Assembly (NCBI GenBank): GCA_029265315.1
Contig: JAJUJM010000005.1
Location: 1 to 64,000 of the forward strand
DNA from: Actinomycetota bacterium
GTDB lineage: Bacteria > Actinomycetota > Coriobacteriia > Anaerosomatales > PHET01
Reading direction: 5' to 3'
DNA length: 64,000 nt
Both the position numbers and the translations under genes were made by a program. The stretch's first letter is position 1. Every line of letters starts with the position of its first letter. Positions 41,545 to 50,717 of the stretch are shown one piece after another. The notes below the pieces were generated by a model that saw only the letters and a program-made list of their open reading frames with translations, did no database searches and was not told the DNA's origin.

Positions 41545-42690
41545 TCAGCGCTTCGACAGCGTGACTGAGCCTCCCGACACGGTCACCCGCGTGCCGCGCG
41601 CCTGCGACGTGCGTCTGATGATCCCGGCGATCCGGGAGGCATTCGCGCCGGTGGCCAGCGACGGCTTGCCGTAGTCGCCGATATGGACAGGCGAGGCCTT
41701 CGCGCGCACGACCCCCTTCGGACCCACCGTGACGTCGAGGACCATCGTGTCCCGGCCGCCCTCAGAACCCGGCGAGAAGACGAAGTTGCCAAGTGAGTAG
41801 GCGATCAGCCCGTTCCTGTAGTACTCGACCCCTTGGATCCGATGCGGGTGGTGGGACAGGACGAGGTCGGCCCCGGCATCCACCGCTGCCCGGCCGTCGC
41901 GGACCTGTCGGTCCGTCGGGTAGTAGGACTTCTCGACGCCCCAGTGGAACGACACGATCACGTAGTCCGCCTTGCGGGCCGCCGCGCGGATCGCGCTTTT
42001 CACCGCAACCGTGTCCATCGTGTAGGCGGTGCCGGACCTCGAGGATGAGGCAGCGAACGAGCTCGGACCGATCTGCGAGAAGGACAGGAACGCGATGCGT
42101 GCCCCGCGACGTCTGATGATGGCCGGGCGCCACGCCGCGGCCCGGTCCACGCCCGCCCCCGCGTACGCGATGCGCGCGCGACCAAGGGCGGCGAACGTGT
42201 CACGGAGGGCGACATCGCCATAGTCACGCGCGTGGTTGTTGCCCATGGCCAGAAGGTCGAACCCCGCCCACTGCAGACCCTCGACCGCTCGCGGGTCGCC
42301 TTGGAACGTGAAGGTCTTGCCGCCCACGGGTGCGCCGCGGCTCGACAGCGGGCACTCGAGGTTGCCCACGGTGACGTCGGCTGCTTTCAGGCGCGACGCC
42401 ACGGATGCGAACGGCGCCTTTCCGCCCTTGGCTCGAATCAGTCGTCTCGGGCCGCTGTCGAACAGAAGGTCGCCGACAGCGGTCACCGTGATCGTCGGGG
42501 GCGCACTGGAGGACGCGGACGCCGTCGCCCGCGTCGTCGCCTCAGCTTCCTGTGCCCCGGCCACGACCACGAGAAACGCGACCAACGTGAGCAGGGCCGC
42601 GACGGACTCCACTGCCGCGCGCACCGTGCCGACCCTCAGGCGAACGCCGCTCGCCTCAAGTCGCGAGTGCGTTCTGATCATGGGCATCAT
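41545..42690 (-). CDS. CapA-family protein
   Basis: A 381-residue exported protein with an N-terminal hydrophobic segment (about 30-50). The CapA/PgsA metallophosphoesterase-like fold shows TAVGDLLFDSG, VTVGNLECPLS, LLAMGNNHARDYG, IVSFHWGVEKSYYPTDRQ and SHHPHRIQGVEYYRNGLIAYSLGNFVFS. The family is linked to polyglutamate capsule synthesis, but many members stand alone with unknown substrates. The start Met is just 4 bases after the small wHTH gene's stop, suggesting one transcript of coiled-coil protein, wHTH, CapA. Confidence 0.88.
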   Translation of the reverse strand: MMPMIRTHSRLEASGVRLRVGTVRAAVESVAALLTLVAFLVVVAGAQEAEATTRATASASSSAPPTITVTAVGDLLFDSGPRRLIRAKGGKAPFASVASRLKAADVTVGNLECPLSSRGAPVGGKTFTFQGDPRAVEGLQWAGFDLLAMGNNHARDYGDVALRDTFAALGRARIAYAGAGVDRAAAWRPAIIRRRGARIAFLSFSQIGPSSFAASSSRSGTAYTMDTVAVKSAIRAAARKADYVIVSFHWGVEKSYYPTDRQVRDGRAAVDAGADLVLSHHPHRIQGVEYYRNGLIAYSLGNFVFSPGSEGGRDTMVLDVTVGPKGVVRAKASPVHIGDYGKPSLATGANASRIAGIIRRTSQARGTRVTVSGGSVTLSKR

Positions 42691-42694
42691 CAGG

Positions 42695-42871
42695 TCACTT
42701 CGGTTGCCAGTAGCAGCGCTTGGGCGACTCGATCAGGCCGGACTTCTTGAGCTCGTCCATGGCCTTATCGACGACTTTGCGGTCCAAGCCGGTCATCTCA
42801 GCGACCTTGCCGGCGTTGAGCGGCTCGCCCGCCGCCTTCATGGCATCCAGGACCTGCTGCTTCGCATCCAC
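42695..42871 (-). CDS. small winged-helix-like DNA-binding protein
   Basis: A 58-59 residue protein starting GTG 42871 or 42874, with GAGGAGG upstream. It reads MDAKQQVLDAMKAAGEPLN, then a helix-turn-helix AGKVAEMTGLDRKVVDKAM, then a helix and SGLIESPKRCYWQPK. This is the compact wHTH type found as a small stand-alone regulator, often ending PKRCYW. Being under 60 residues, it is easily missed. It lies between the coiled-coil membrane protein and capA, in the same direction. Confidence 0.8.
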   Translation of the reverse strand: MDAKQQVLDAMKAAGEPLNAGKVAEMTGLDRKVVDKAMDELKKSGLIESPKRCYWQPK

Positions 42872-42893
42872 CACGTCCGCCTCCTCAGCGCTT

Positions 42894-43976
42894 TCAGTCG
42901 GTGATGCCGAACGCCTTGAGCGCTTGGGCCCTCAGTTCATCGGCGCGGTTCGCCGCTTCCTCGAAGACCTTCTGCTGCTCCTCGATCCGCTTCGAGCCCC
43001 ACTGTGGGTCGCTGACGATGTCCGGCGTACCGGTCTTCTCGGCCTTGTCGCCCAGTGCCGCCTGCTCATCGACGAGTCTGTTGTACTCGTTGATCCGGCC
43101 TGCCCTGCCCGCGTCCGCCATCTTGATGATCAGGTCCGCCTGCTTCTTGCGCAGGTTGGCGTAGTCAACGACCTTGTCGAGTCCCGCCGTCGGCTCGGAC
43201 CGGTGCGCCTCGGCGAACAGCTTCGCCCCGCTCGCGTATTCTCGCGAGGCGACCCGCGCACGGGCCTTCATCGTCGAGTAGCCGCGCCTGTTGGCCGCCT
43301 TGATGGCAGCGTTCAGAGCGTCGTTGCCAGCCTCGACATCGGCACCCGCCCGCTTGACCTGGTCTGAGAGGTCGACGATCACCCTTATGATCCCCAGCGT
43401 CTGCTCAAGCGCCTCGACCGCCCTGTTCGCTTCGTCCAGCGCACCCAGGTAGGCCGTCTTGCCTTCGGAGTCGGGCAGTCCCTCGATCGTCGCACGGGCC
43501 GCCGCGATCTCATCGCGGGTGGCTCGCAGCTGTGAGCTCACGTCCGCCTGCGCCTGGGAGTCCTTGTCGCTCAGGAACGTGTCGAGGTGCTTCGTGGCCG
43601 TCTCGAGCTCGGCCGTCGCGGTGTCGATGTGCTCCTCGGCCTGCCGGACAGCGTCCCGGGTCTTCGCTCCGGTCGAGATCACGTTGTAGGCGACGGTCCC
43701 GATGCACGTCGCCACCATGCAGAACACGACGGCCACGACCACGAGGATGACCATGCCGACGTTACGCTTCTTGGGCGGCGGCGCGGGCGAAGGCCCATAC
43801 GCGGGAGGCGGCGCGTAGCCGGGTGAGGGCGGTTGCGCCGGAGGAGGCGCGCCGGGCGACGGCGGTTGCGGTGGCGAAGCGTACGTCGGCGGAGGGCTGT
43901 ACGCCGGCTCGCCCGGCTGGCCCCCGGGAGTGGGCCTCGCTTCGGGCTGGTCGCCGTACAGGTTCTGGTCCGTCAT
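42894..43976 (-). CDS. Pro-rich cytoplasmic head, single TM, coiled-coil envelope protein
   Basis: About 360 residues. The first 70 residues are a Pro/Gly/Tyr-rich disordered segment with repeated PPPAY/PSPG-type motifs. A membrane helix follows (VGMVILVVVAVVFCMVATCIGTVAY). The rest is a long charged helical region with predicted coiled coils (DAVRQAEEHIDTATAELETATKHLD, QLRATRDEIAAARATIEG). It is probably an envelope or cell-shape scaffold; no catalytic motif. ATG 43976 fits the GGAG spaced 9 bases; an ATG three codons earlier sits too close to that RBS. Confidence 0.65.
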   Translation of the reverse strand: MTDQNLYGDQPEARPTPGGQPGEPAYSPPPTYASPPQPPSPGAPPPAQPPSPGYAPPPAYGPSPAPPPKKRNVGMVILVVVAVVFCMVATCIGTVAYNVISTGAKTRDAVRQAEEHIDTATAELETATKHLDTFLSDKDSQAQADVSSQLRATRDEIAAARATIEGLPDSEGKTAYLGALDEANRAVEALEQTLGIIRVIVDLSDQVKRAGADVEAGNDALNAAIKAANRRGYSTMKARARVASREYASGAKLFAEAHRSEPTAGLDKVVDYANLRKKQADLIIKMADAGRAGRINEYNRLVDEQAALGDKAEKTGTPDIVSDPQWGSKRIEEQQKVFEEAANRADELRAQALKAFGITD

Positions 43977-44153
43977 CGCGCTCATCTCCGCTTTGGATCG
44001 TCTAATCAGACGTGCAAGCAGCCGGACCTCCTGAGTCCGATGCCCGTCTCGATTCTAGCGTTAGTGACGGCGCTCACCAAAGAACCGGCATCGGACTTGC
44101 CAGATGCCCCTTGCCTGCCGATATTCCCTGTGAGCCACGACCGGGATGAAGAC

Positions 44154-46469
44154 ATGCGAACCAGATTCACCATGCGACCGACCTTCAGACGCGCCGCGTT
44201 CGGTGCGCTCGTGGCGTTGGCCATGCTTTGGCCATCTACCGCCTCGGCCGCTCCGCAACCACTGTCCGGCACCGTCACGGCACTCCACTCCTACCGCGAC
44301 ACGCCCTCCGGACCGATTCTCACAGAGGTGACGCTGGCGACTTCGGACGGCCGGGCCACCTTCACGATGGACGGCGGCGTGCTCGACGGCCTGGGCATGT
44401 TGACCGGCGAGTACACCGAGCTCAAGCTCGCCGACCGAATCGCGGTCATCGTGGAGCGGAAGCCTGATGGCACGTTCGATGCGCTGCAGGCTCCGGTTCT
44501 TCTGACCGGTGGCTCGATGAGCGCTCTGGCGGCGACTGACTACATCTACGACGGCACCCGCTGGGACCACACCGCACTCCCGATCGTCTGGCACTTCAAC
44601 TCCGCCAATGCCCCGGCGGGCGCACTGGCGGCGGTCCAGGCCGCCGCGGACACATGGGAGAACGACCCGGGTTCGGCGATTGATTACACGTACGCGGGAA
44701 CGACGAGCGCTGCACCCGGAACCGCCGACGGCGTGAACAGCGTGGGCTGGCGCCAGAGCGTGAGCGGCGGATCGCTCGCAACCTGTGTGACCTGGTTCTA
44801 CCCGACGAAGTCCACGCTTGGCTACAACCAGATCATCGAGTTCGACATCGACTTCAACCGCGCGTACGCGTGGGCCACGAACGGAGCGTCCTCCGCCTAC
44901 GACATCCAGTCCATCGCCGTCCACGAGTTCGGCCACTCTCTGCACCTGTCTGACCTGCACGACGCCACACCCACCTCGGCACAAGAGGTCATGAATGGCT
45001 ACATCGCCGCGGGTACGCTTCAGCGAGTGCTCGGAGCGGGTGACCGGGCCGGAGCGGCGGTCATCTACCCTGTGGCCGGGGACGTGACACCGCCGCCGCC
45101 TCCCCCTCCTCCGCCCCCGCCACCTGTTGACGTCACGCCTCCGGTCTCTGTCGCCACGGTATCGCCGTCGAGCTGGACACGCGGACCGGTGACGTTCGCC
45201 ATGTCGGCCACAGACGGTGACTCCGGCCTCCGGGACATGTTCTTCTCTGTGTTCGAGGCAGCGCCCCAGCCCTACGTCTCTCCCGTGACCCTCAGTTCGG
45301 AAGGCATCATGCCTATCACGTACTGGTCAGTCGATCTCGCGGGCAACGTGGAGTCGCCCAAGACCATCGAGGCGCGGGTGGATCGGACCCCACCGAGTGT
45401 CACCTCGGACGCAGGGTCGGGGTACGTGGGAGAGGCCATCGTCCGGATCTCCGCAAGCGACGCACTGTCCGGCGTGAGCTCAGTCTCCTACCGCGTCGAC
45501 GGCGGCACCTCGACAACTGTGTACGGTCCCGGAGCGATCGCGTCCGTCACGACACCCGGCACCCACACCATCGAGTTCTCCGCGACGGACGCCGCTGGCA
45601 ACTCGACTTCAGGGGTGGCGACGATCGTGGTGGCGCCGCGCGACATCGAGGCCCCGGTCACGACCGCGCAGGGCGTCCCGTCCGACTGGACCTCGTCCAC
45701 GGTCACTGTCTCGCTCACGACTTCGGTGGACGACCTGGCCTCAACGTACTACCGATTGGGCGAGGGCCCGACGTTCACCTATTCGACACCCATCGTGATT
45801 GATGCCGAAGGTGAGACCGTTCTGCGCTACTGGTCGACGGACCGGACAGGCAACGTCGAGGCCCCCAGAACGGCGATCGTACGTATCGACCGCACGCCTC
45901 CTGTCGCGACCTGCTCACCGGAGGCGGTCTACAGGGGCTCGGCCAAGGTGTGCATCACCGCAAGCGACGCTCGCTCCGGCGTACGCCTCTTGAGCTGGAG
46001 TCTCGACGGCGATGAGTGGCGGTCGAGCACGACCTCTGAGGCCACGATCGAGACGGTTCGTGCGGGGTTGCGTCGCCTGAGCTACCTGTGCGCGGACGCG
46101 GCCGGCAACGTGACCCAAGGCTTTGCGAGCTTCGTCCTCATGAAGCCCGCGGTCGTGGTCCCAACCAGACCGCTTATGACCATGACACTCGTCCGTCGAC
46201 GGGGCATCGTCACGACGAGCCTCAGTGCGGTCGTGCGCTACTCCGATGGCACGCCCATTCCTCGCGCGACGGTGACACTCCAACGCAGCGGCGACGGACG
46301 TCGATGGAGCACAGTGGCGCGCCTCAGCACATCGACTACGGGCTCGGTGAGCAAGCGCGTGACGTTCAAGGCGCCGGGCGTGACCTACTGGCGCTGGCGC
46401 CTCGCGTCCAGCAGCACGCTCGGGCACGATGCCGCCACCTCGCGCACCATCAAGGTCCGCGTCAGATAA
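44154..46469 (+). CDS. secreted zinc metalloprotease with Pro linker and repeated OmpL47-like domains
   Basis: A 771-residue exported protein with a signal peptide of about 33 residues. The metalloprotease region (about 85-300) has SIAVHEFGHSLHLSDLHD, an HExxH motif whose third ligand position holds Asp, as in snapalysin-type enzymes. An uninterrupted 12-Pro linker (near 310) leads to three to four Ig/OmpL47-like repeats, each with a YWSxDxxGNVExP-like strand and DRTPP junctions. The C-terminal 90 residues are a separate beta module ending IKVRVR. It is likely an extracellular protease binding surfaces or glycans. No sortase motif is visible. Confidence 0.85.
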   Translation: MRTRFTMRPTFRRAAFGALVALAMLWPSTASAAPQPLSGTVTALHSYRDTPSGPILTEVTLATSDGRATFTMDGGVLDGLGMLTGEYTELKLADRIAVIVERKPDGTFDALQAPVLLTGGSMSALAATDYIYDGTRWDHTALPIVWHFNSANAPAGALAAVQAAADTWENDPGSAIDYTYAGTTSAAPGTADGVNSVGWRQSVSGGSLATCVTWFYPTKSTLGYNQIIEFDIDFNRAYAWATNGASSAYDIQSIAVHEFGHSLHLSDLHDATPTSAQEVMNGYIAAGTLQRVLGAGDRAGAAVIYPVAGDVTPPPPPPPPPPPPVDVTPPVSVATVSPSSWTRGPVTFAMSATDGDSGLRDMFFSVFEAAPQPYVSPVTLSSEGIMPITYWSVDLAGNVESPKTIEARVDRTPPSVTSDAGSGYVGEAIVRISASDALSGVSSVSYRVDGGTSTTVYGPGAIASVTTPGTHTIEFSATDAAGNSTSGVATIVVAPRDIEAPVTTAQGVPSDWTSSTVTVSLTTSVDDLASTYYRLGEGPTFTYSTPIVIDAEGETVLRYWSTDRTGNVEAPRTAIVRIDRTPPVATCSPEAVYRGSAKVCITASDARSGVRLLSWSLDGDEWRSSTTSEATIETVRAGLRRLSYLCADAAGNVTQGFASFVLMKPAVVVPTRPLMTMTLVRRRGIVTTSLSAVVRYSDGTPIPRATVTLQRSGDGRRWSTVARLSTSTTGSVSKRVTFKAPGVTYWRWRLASSSTLGHDAATSRTIKVRVR

Positions 46470-46586
46470 GACGGGCTCATCCAAGAGGACCCATTCCGCT
46501 CGGGAGGTCCAAACCCACCGCGCTCGTCTGCGTCGACGATGGATGACGCCACGAAACCGGGTATATGCAGAGGTATCGGTTCTGAG

Positions 46587-46615
46587 GGCGGGTTCCCCGG
46601 GCAGGGCCACCCGCC
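46587..46615 (+). promoter_or_regulatory. hairpin just before a strong RBS
   Basis: GGCGGGT / ACCCGCC (7 bp) with a 15-base loop lies immediately upstream of GGGGGAGGTG, the RBS of the secreted protein gene at 46634. It might affect access to the RBS; the rest of the 46470-46633 gap holds no recognised element. Confidence 0.35.
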
Positions 46616-46633
46616 GGGGGAGGTGTTTCGGCC

Positions 46634-47194
46634 ATGAACAGGAAGGTCCTCTTCTGGACCGTGATCTGTGCGGTCCTTCTGGCGAGCGTGGGCATCGCGT
46701 TCGCCGCGGTCGCGAGTCACGGCCCGGTGAGAGTCGCCGGTGCGGACTCATTCAGCTCTGATGGCGACCTCATCGCCGGTTGGTACTGGCTGAGAGACCC
46801 GGCTCTCAGGACGAAGGCGACGTGGCACTTCTCCGAGTTGCCGACGAGGACCGCAGACGCGAAGAACGCTCGGGTCATCCTGCGTTTCGACCCACTCGTG
46901 ACCAACAAAGCGAGTGGCGGACCGGGATACGACGCCAACGTGCTCGTGAGCTACAAGGCCAAGAACGGCGTCACGTACCGCCACCACGTGATGATGCGCA
47001 ACCTCCATCCCGAGATGAAGGACCCGCGCGACAGCGGCGGCTGGGGCTATCAGGCCCAAGGTTGGACCGTCATTCCCGTCTCACGGATTCCCGCAAGCGG
47101 CGAGCTCACTGTTACCATCAGCCGCGACCGTGCGACCAAGACGCACGTGGCCGCGAACGAAGCGGCCTGCACGGTGGAGTGGCTCGTCAGGTAG
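46634..47194 (+). CDS. secreted protein, unknown function
   Basis: A 186-residue exported protein with a signal peptide (VLFWTVICAVLLASVGIAFAAVA). The mature part is beta-rich with Trp/Tyr (IAGWYWLRDPALRTKATWHFSEL, NVLVSYKAKNGVTYRHHVMM, GWGYQAQGWTVIPVSRIPASGELTVTISRD) and looks like a single jelly-roll-type binding module. No family recognised. Translation starts at ATG 46634 with GGGAGG about 9 bases upstream, and a strong terminator follows. Confidence 0.6.
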   Translation: MNRKVLFWTVICAVLLASVGIAFAAVASHGPVRVAGADSFSSDGDLIAGWYWLRDPALRTKATWHFSELPTRTADAKNARVILRFDPLVTNKASGGPGYDANVLVSYKAKNGVTYRHHVMMRNLHPEMKDPRDSGGWGYQAQGWTVIPVSRIPASGELTVTISRDRATKTHVAANEAACTVEWLVR

Positions 47195-47222
47195 GCGCCG
47201 AGCATGACAACGCTCGCGGAAT

Positions 47223-47254
47223 GCGGCACCGCTGCCCGAAGGCGGCGGTGCCGC
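47223..47254 (+). terminator. terminator after the secreted protein gene
   Basis: A perfect 10-bp stem GCGGCACCGC / GCGGTGCCGC with a 12-base loop, followed by TTGCGT. It starts 28 bases after the stop codon. Confidence 0.75.
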
Positions 47255-47378
47255 TTGCGTCGTGAGCGTTGAAGCCGCCCGCGCCAGTCCCGCTCTCGCG
47301 CACTGGGCGTCCAGCCAAGCCGCTGACCGGGGATGAACGAACCGACAGCCCGTCCGACACGAAGGATCAGCGCATAAC

Positions 47379-48035
47379 ATGCTTGCAGCCGCCTACGGCG
47401 TGTACGCCGTCGCCCAAGCGGCCTTGGCCGTCTGGGCCTACTCGCTCTGGCGTCGCCACCCCACGCCCGGAGCGCTCACACTCCTGCTCCCGATAGCCGC
47501 GGTCGTCTACGACAACGCCATAGTGGCAACGGGCGGACTCATCGGCGCGGGGTCCTTGCTGCAGGCCCTCAGCTTCCCGCGCTTCCTCGGCCACGCCCTG
47601 CTCACGCCCCTCTGGACGGTCACGGCGGTCATTCTCGCCCAGAGAGCCGATGCGCTCGGGAAGCGAGCGCCCGCGATCGTCAGGGCCTCATGGTGGGCGT
47701 ACGGTTTCCTGGTCGCACTGGGCGTCCTCAACTCGGTGGTGTTGCTGCGCTATGAGCTTGTGGACCTGCCCGGACTGGTCTCATACACGAACGCCGGCGG
47801 GCTGCCCGGTCCGCCCATTCCTTCAATCCTGATGGTGCTCACAGTCATCGTCTGTGGGGCGCTCGTGACCCGAGCCACACGCTGGCCGTGGATGCTTGGC
47901 GGCGCACTGTTCATGCTGGCCGCGGCAGCGGTCCCGACCGAGCTCGTGGGCTTTCTGGTGAGCAACTCCGGCGAGGTGGTACTTGCGGCCGCACTGGTCG
48001 CCACTGAAGCCTTCCTGCAGCGACGGGGCGCCTAG
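47379..48035 (+). CDS. integral membrane protein, unknown function
   Basis: A 218-residue protein with about six to seven hydrophobic segments (YGVYAVAQAALAVWAYSLW, GALTLLLPIAAVVY, LLTPLWTVTAVILAQ, WWAYGFLVALGVLNSVVLL, ILMVLTVIVCGALV, MLGGALFMLAAAAVPTELVGFLV). A His-Ala motif (FLGHALLTPLW) sits in helix 3. No family recognised. Its stop is 12 bases from the convergent SDR gene. No RBS is strong; the ATG at 47379 opens the first helix. Confidence 0.6.
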   Translation: MLAAAYGVYAVAQAALAVWAYSLWRRHPTPGALTLLLPIAAVVYDNAIVATGGLIGAGSLLQALSFPRFLGHALLTPLWTVTAVILAQRADALGKRAPAIVRASWWAYGFLVALGVLNSVVLLRYELVDLPGLVSYTNAGGLPGPPIPSILMVLTVIVCGALVTRATRWPWMLGGALFMLAAAAVPTELVGFLVSNSGEVVLAAALVATEAFLQRRGA

Positions 48036-48046
48036 CGCGTCGTGGC

Positions 48047-49543
48047 TCAGCTCCCTGAGGTCCGGCGGCGCTCCAGCTTTCGTCCGTACTCGCCTGGCAG
48101 TGGGCACGTGTTGGGACCCGCGACGAGGGCCCGGCACTCGCGATCGATACCTCTGAGCGTCCCCTCGAACACGAAGTGGTGGAACGGCAACACGAGGTAC
48201 CAGTAGGCCCTACCGAGCACTCCCTTGGGGTCGAACACCGCCGTCTGCCGAACGAGCGTTCCATCCTCCTGCGGCTCCAGCTCGTATTGCAGCCAGCCCT
48301 CGCCCGGCAGACGCATCTCGGCCCGAAGCCTCAGCAGCCTCGGCGGATCGACACGCTCGACACGCCACCATTCCAAGTAGTCGCCCTCGACCAAGGCGTA
48401 CTGGTCACGGCGGCCGCGCCTGTGTCCCGGGCCGCCCAGCATGATGTCGATGAAGCCTCGCACGTCCCAGAGCGTGTCGAACGCGTACCAGCCGCGCTCC
48501 CCCCCGATGCACGCGATGGGGTCGAAGGCTGCCTCGGGCGGACAGTGCGCCTGTATCGTCCTTGAGTCGATGTAACGGCCTTCACGCACCATCGAGACGG
48601 GTGCGGCCGTCCCCTTGAACTCGTCTGCCCAGTACGTGCGGGCGAAGGCCTCGTCCTCGTCGGTGAACGCACGCCGCATCGCCTCAGCGGCGCTCACGGG
48701 AACGATGTCAGGGAAGTCGCGCCTGGCCCTGTCATCGGTCACGACCGTCGGGTAGCGCAGGGACTCCGCGAGCTGGCGTCCCACCGTGGCCTGCTTGGGC
48801 GTGAAAAGGTACAGCCACCATCCCGACAGGCCGGGCGACAGGACCGGAACCGGGATCACCAACCGCTTCAGTCCGCGATGGGCGGCGTACATACGCAGCA
48901 GGTCGCCATAAGTCACCCTATCGGAACCGCCAATCTCGTAGACGGTCAGCGGATCCGACGGCTCTGGAGCGTCCACGGCCGCACACAGATAGGCGAGCAC
49001 GTCATCGATCGCGATGGGCTGCGCGGCCATGCGCACCCAACGCGGGGTGGTCATGACGGGCAGCTTCTCGACCAGATTGCGAATCATCTCGAACGAGGTG
49101 GAGCCCGAACCGATCACGATCGACGCGCGGAACTCGATGACGGGAACCCCTGCCTCGGCGAGAACGCGGCCGACCTCCTGCCGACTTGCAAGGTGTTCGG
49201 ACAGCACCTGTGAAGCGTCGCCCAGTCCGCCCAGGTAGATGATTCGCCGGACACCCGCCTCCCGGGCCGCGTGGGCGAAGATGCGCGCAGCTTCTCGGTC
49301 TCGCGCGGCGTATCCAGGACCTTCCCCTAGGGTGTGTACGAGGTAGAACGCGGTCTCGATGCCTCTTAGCGACGCCGCGACCGCATCGGCGTCAAGGGCG
49401 TCCGCCTTGACGACCTCCACACCCGAAGGGACCCGCACGAGTTCGGGGCGTCGCGCGGACGCCCGCACCCTTCTGTCGGAAGCACTGAGTCTCCTGAGCA
49501 GGTGAGAACCGATGTATCCGTTCGCGGCGCTGACGAGAATCAC
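48047..49543 (-). CDS. SDR-family oxidoreductase with DUF2867 domain
   Basis: A 498-residue protein. The N-terminal atypical SDR domain (1-300) has the Rossmann motif VSAANGYIGSHLLR (an N replaces one Gly) and FYLVHTLGEGPGYAARDREAARIFAHAAREAGV. The C-terminal DUF2867 domain (about 330-480) has LWDVRGFIDIMLGG, VEGDYLEWWRVE and GRAYWYLVLPFHHFVFEGTLRGI. This pairing is a known architecture (NAD(P)H-binding plus SRPBCC-like lobe) without a defined substrate. The start overlaps the stop of the lipoprotein gene (ATGA). Confidence 0.85.
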   Translation of the reverse strand: MILVSAANGYIGSHLLRRLSASDRRVRASARRPELVRVPSGVEVVKADALDADAVAASLRGIETAFYLVHTLGEGPGYAARDREAARIFAHAAREAGVRRIIYLGGLGDASQVLSEHLASRQEVGRVLAEAGVPVIEFRASIVIGSGSTSFEMIRNLVEKLPVMTTPRWVRMAAQPIAIDDVLAYLCAAVDAPEPSDPLTVYEIGGSDRVTYGDLLRMYAAHRGLKRLVIPVPVLSPGLSGWWLYLFTPKQATVGRQLAESLRYPTVVTDDRARRDFPDIVPVSAAEAMRRAFTDEDEAFARTYWADEFKGTAAPVSMVREGRYIDSRTIQAHCPPEAAFDPIACIGGERGWYAFDTLWDVRGFIDIMLGGPGHRRGRRDQYALVEGDYLEWWRVERVDPPRLLRLRAEMRLPGEGWLQYELEPQEDGTLVRQTAVFDPKGVLGRAYWYLVLPFHHFVFEGTLRGIDRECRALVAGPNTCPLPGEYGRKLERRRTSGS

Positions 49544-50175
49544 TCGGTGACCTCGAGGATCTGACCGTCAACCATGTTCACCGTGAACTCGCGTGCACCC
49601 TGCATGGAGCTGCCTTGGGTGAACGCGATCTTCCAGATCGAGTACACCGAGTCGCCCCCTTTGACCCCCGGAATCTCCATGAAGCCGCCCATGATCATGA
49701 CGTTGGGCGGCACCTCACCGGTTCCGGCTGCAACGGCCCGCGCCATGGTGATCGCCTGCTCCGCCCATACCGAGACGACGTTCAAGTCGAGCGCCGTGGA
49801 CGCGTCGATGGGGACACGGGAACGACCTAGGTCTTCGGGCGCGGTGGCGTTCCCGTGATCTACGACCACCCTCCAGAGGTGTCCCGTGTCCGGCACGAGA
49901 AAGATGAAACTCCAGGTGCTGGGAAGGTCAGCGAGAGCCACGCCTTGCGTTCCGGCGCTCAACAGCAATCCGCCGGGCGACGCTTCCTCAAGTGCCGCTT
50001 TGGCCACCTCATAGGCGACCAGAGCAGAATCACGACCGTCGTCAGTCGCTGGTTTGGCGACCGTTGATCCAGTCGCTTCTTGCTCAACACCATTGGTCGC
50101 CCCGCAACCAGAGATCACGAACATGATGCCGACCGTCATGACGAACAACACACCGAGACGCACCCGTCTGGTCAT
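49540..50175 (-). CDS. lipoprotein, unknown function
   Basis: A 211-residue protein. The signal peptide LGVLFVMTVGIMFVISGC gives a lipobox Cys near 24. The mature domain is a compact alpha/beta region (VVVDHGNATAPEDLGRSRVPID, then DSVYSIWKIAFTQGSS and GQILEVTE), loosely resembling PepSY-type folds. ATG 50175 is chosen for the lipoprotein signal; GGAGG precedes it by about 4 bases. It overlaps the SDR gene on the same strand, so they form an operon. Confidence 0.65.
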   Translation of the reverse strand: MTRRVRLGVLFVMTVGIMFVISGCGATNGVEQEATGSTVAKPATDDGRDSALVAYEVAKAALEEASPGGLLLSAGTQGVALADLPSTWSFIFLVPDTGHLWRVVVDHGNATAPEDLGRSRVPIDASTALDLNVVSVWAEQAITMARAVAAGTGEVPPNVMIMGGFMEIPGVKGGDSVYSIWKIAFTQGSSMQGAREFTVNMVDGQILEVTE

Positions 50176-50243
50176 CCATCCTCCGAAGGGATCAGGGTTT
50201 CCGGGCGAAACCTGTACGGACAGTATTCCCCGCCTTGGGAAGC

Positions 50244-50283
50244 GCCCACGCCCCCGACGGCAAGGATGGCCGGGGGCGTGGGC
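50244..50283 (-). terminator. strong terminator after the hemerythrin gene
   Basis: A perfect 13-bp stem GCCCACGCCCCCG / CGGGGGCGTGGGC with a 14-base loop, 35 bases past the hemerythrin stop on the minus strand. It isolates that gene from the lipoprotein gene downstream. Confidence 0.8.
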
Positions 50284-50318
50284 TCGTGGATTGAGGATGA
50301 TGGTGAAGAAGATGTCGT

Positions 50319-50717
50319 TCAGGCGGCGGTCTCCCGGCGCACGTACTCGATCATCGGGAGGTCGGCACCCACTATGTGCTGCACCAGCCAGTCGTACGCG
50401 AGGGCGCACACGTCGAGCACCTCGACGCCTGAATCGGGCGCAGACAACCGGGTGATCTCATCGCAAAGCGCATCGTGTTCGCGGCGATGAGGCTCGAGGT
50501 CAGGGTAGCCTGTCGCCCGCATGAGCTCCTCCTCGCGAACGAAATGCATGCGAGCGTAGCGTGCGAAGCCTGCGAGCATCTCACGCGGCGAGGGGCCGAC
50601 GTCGCCCTCGATTGCTGCACAGTGGACCTCATTCACGAGCGCGAACAGCACCTGGTGCTGGAAGTCGATCACCGAGTCACCGCACTCGAAACGTGGCTCC
50701 CATCTCAGCGGCTCCAT
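50319..50717 (-). CDS. bacteriohemerythrin family protein
   Basis: A 132-residue four-helix bundle oxygen- or NO-binding protein. The typical spacing of iron ligands is visible: FECGDSVIDFQHQ, then a helix, then ARMHFVREEELM, then PHRREHDAL, then DWLVQHIVGADLPM. It probably carries or senses O2 in the cytoplasm. ATG 50717 has AGGAG about 9 bases upstream; the 48 open codons before it lack similarity. It is the second hemerythrin-type gene in the window (see 16484-17935). Confidence 0.88.
   Translation of the reverse strand: MEPLRWEPRFECGDSVIDFQHQVLFALVNEVHCAAIEGDVGPSPREMLAGFARYARMHFVREEELMRATGYPDLEPHRREHDALCDEITRLSAPDSGVEVLDVCALAYDWLVQHIVGADLPMIEYVRRETAA

Noticed and set aside
43833-44153. 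107-codon N-terminal extension of the metalloprotease
   Set aside because: Antisense to the coiled-coil protein gene; a signal peptide starts at ATG 44154.
46470-46633. Cyclic-di-GMP riboswitch upstream of the secreted protein gene
   Set aside because: The characteristic GEMM helices and tetraloop are not present; only a simple hairpin before the RBS is seen.
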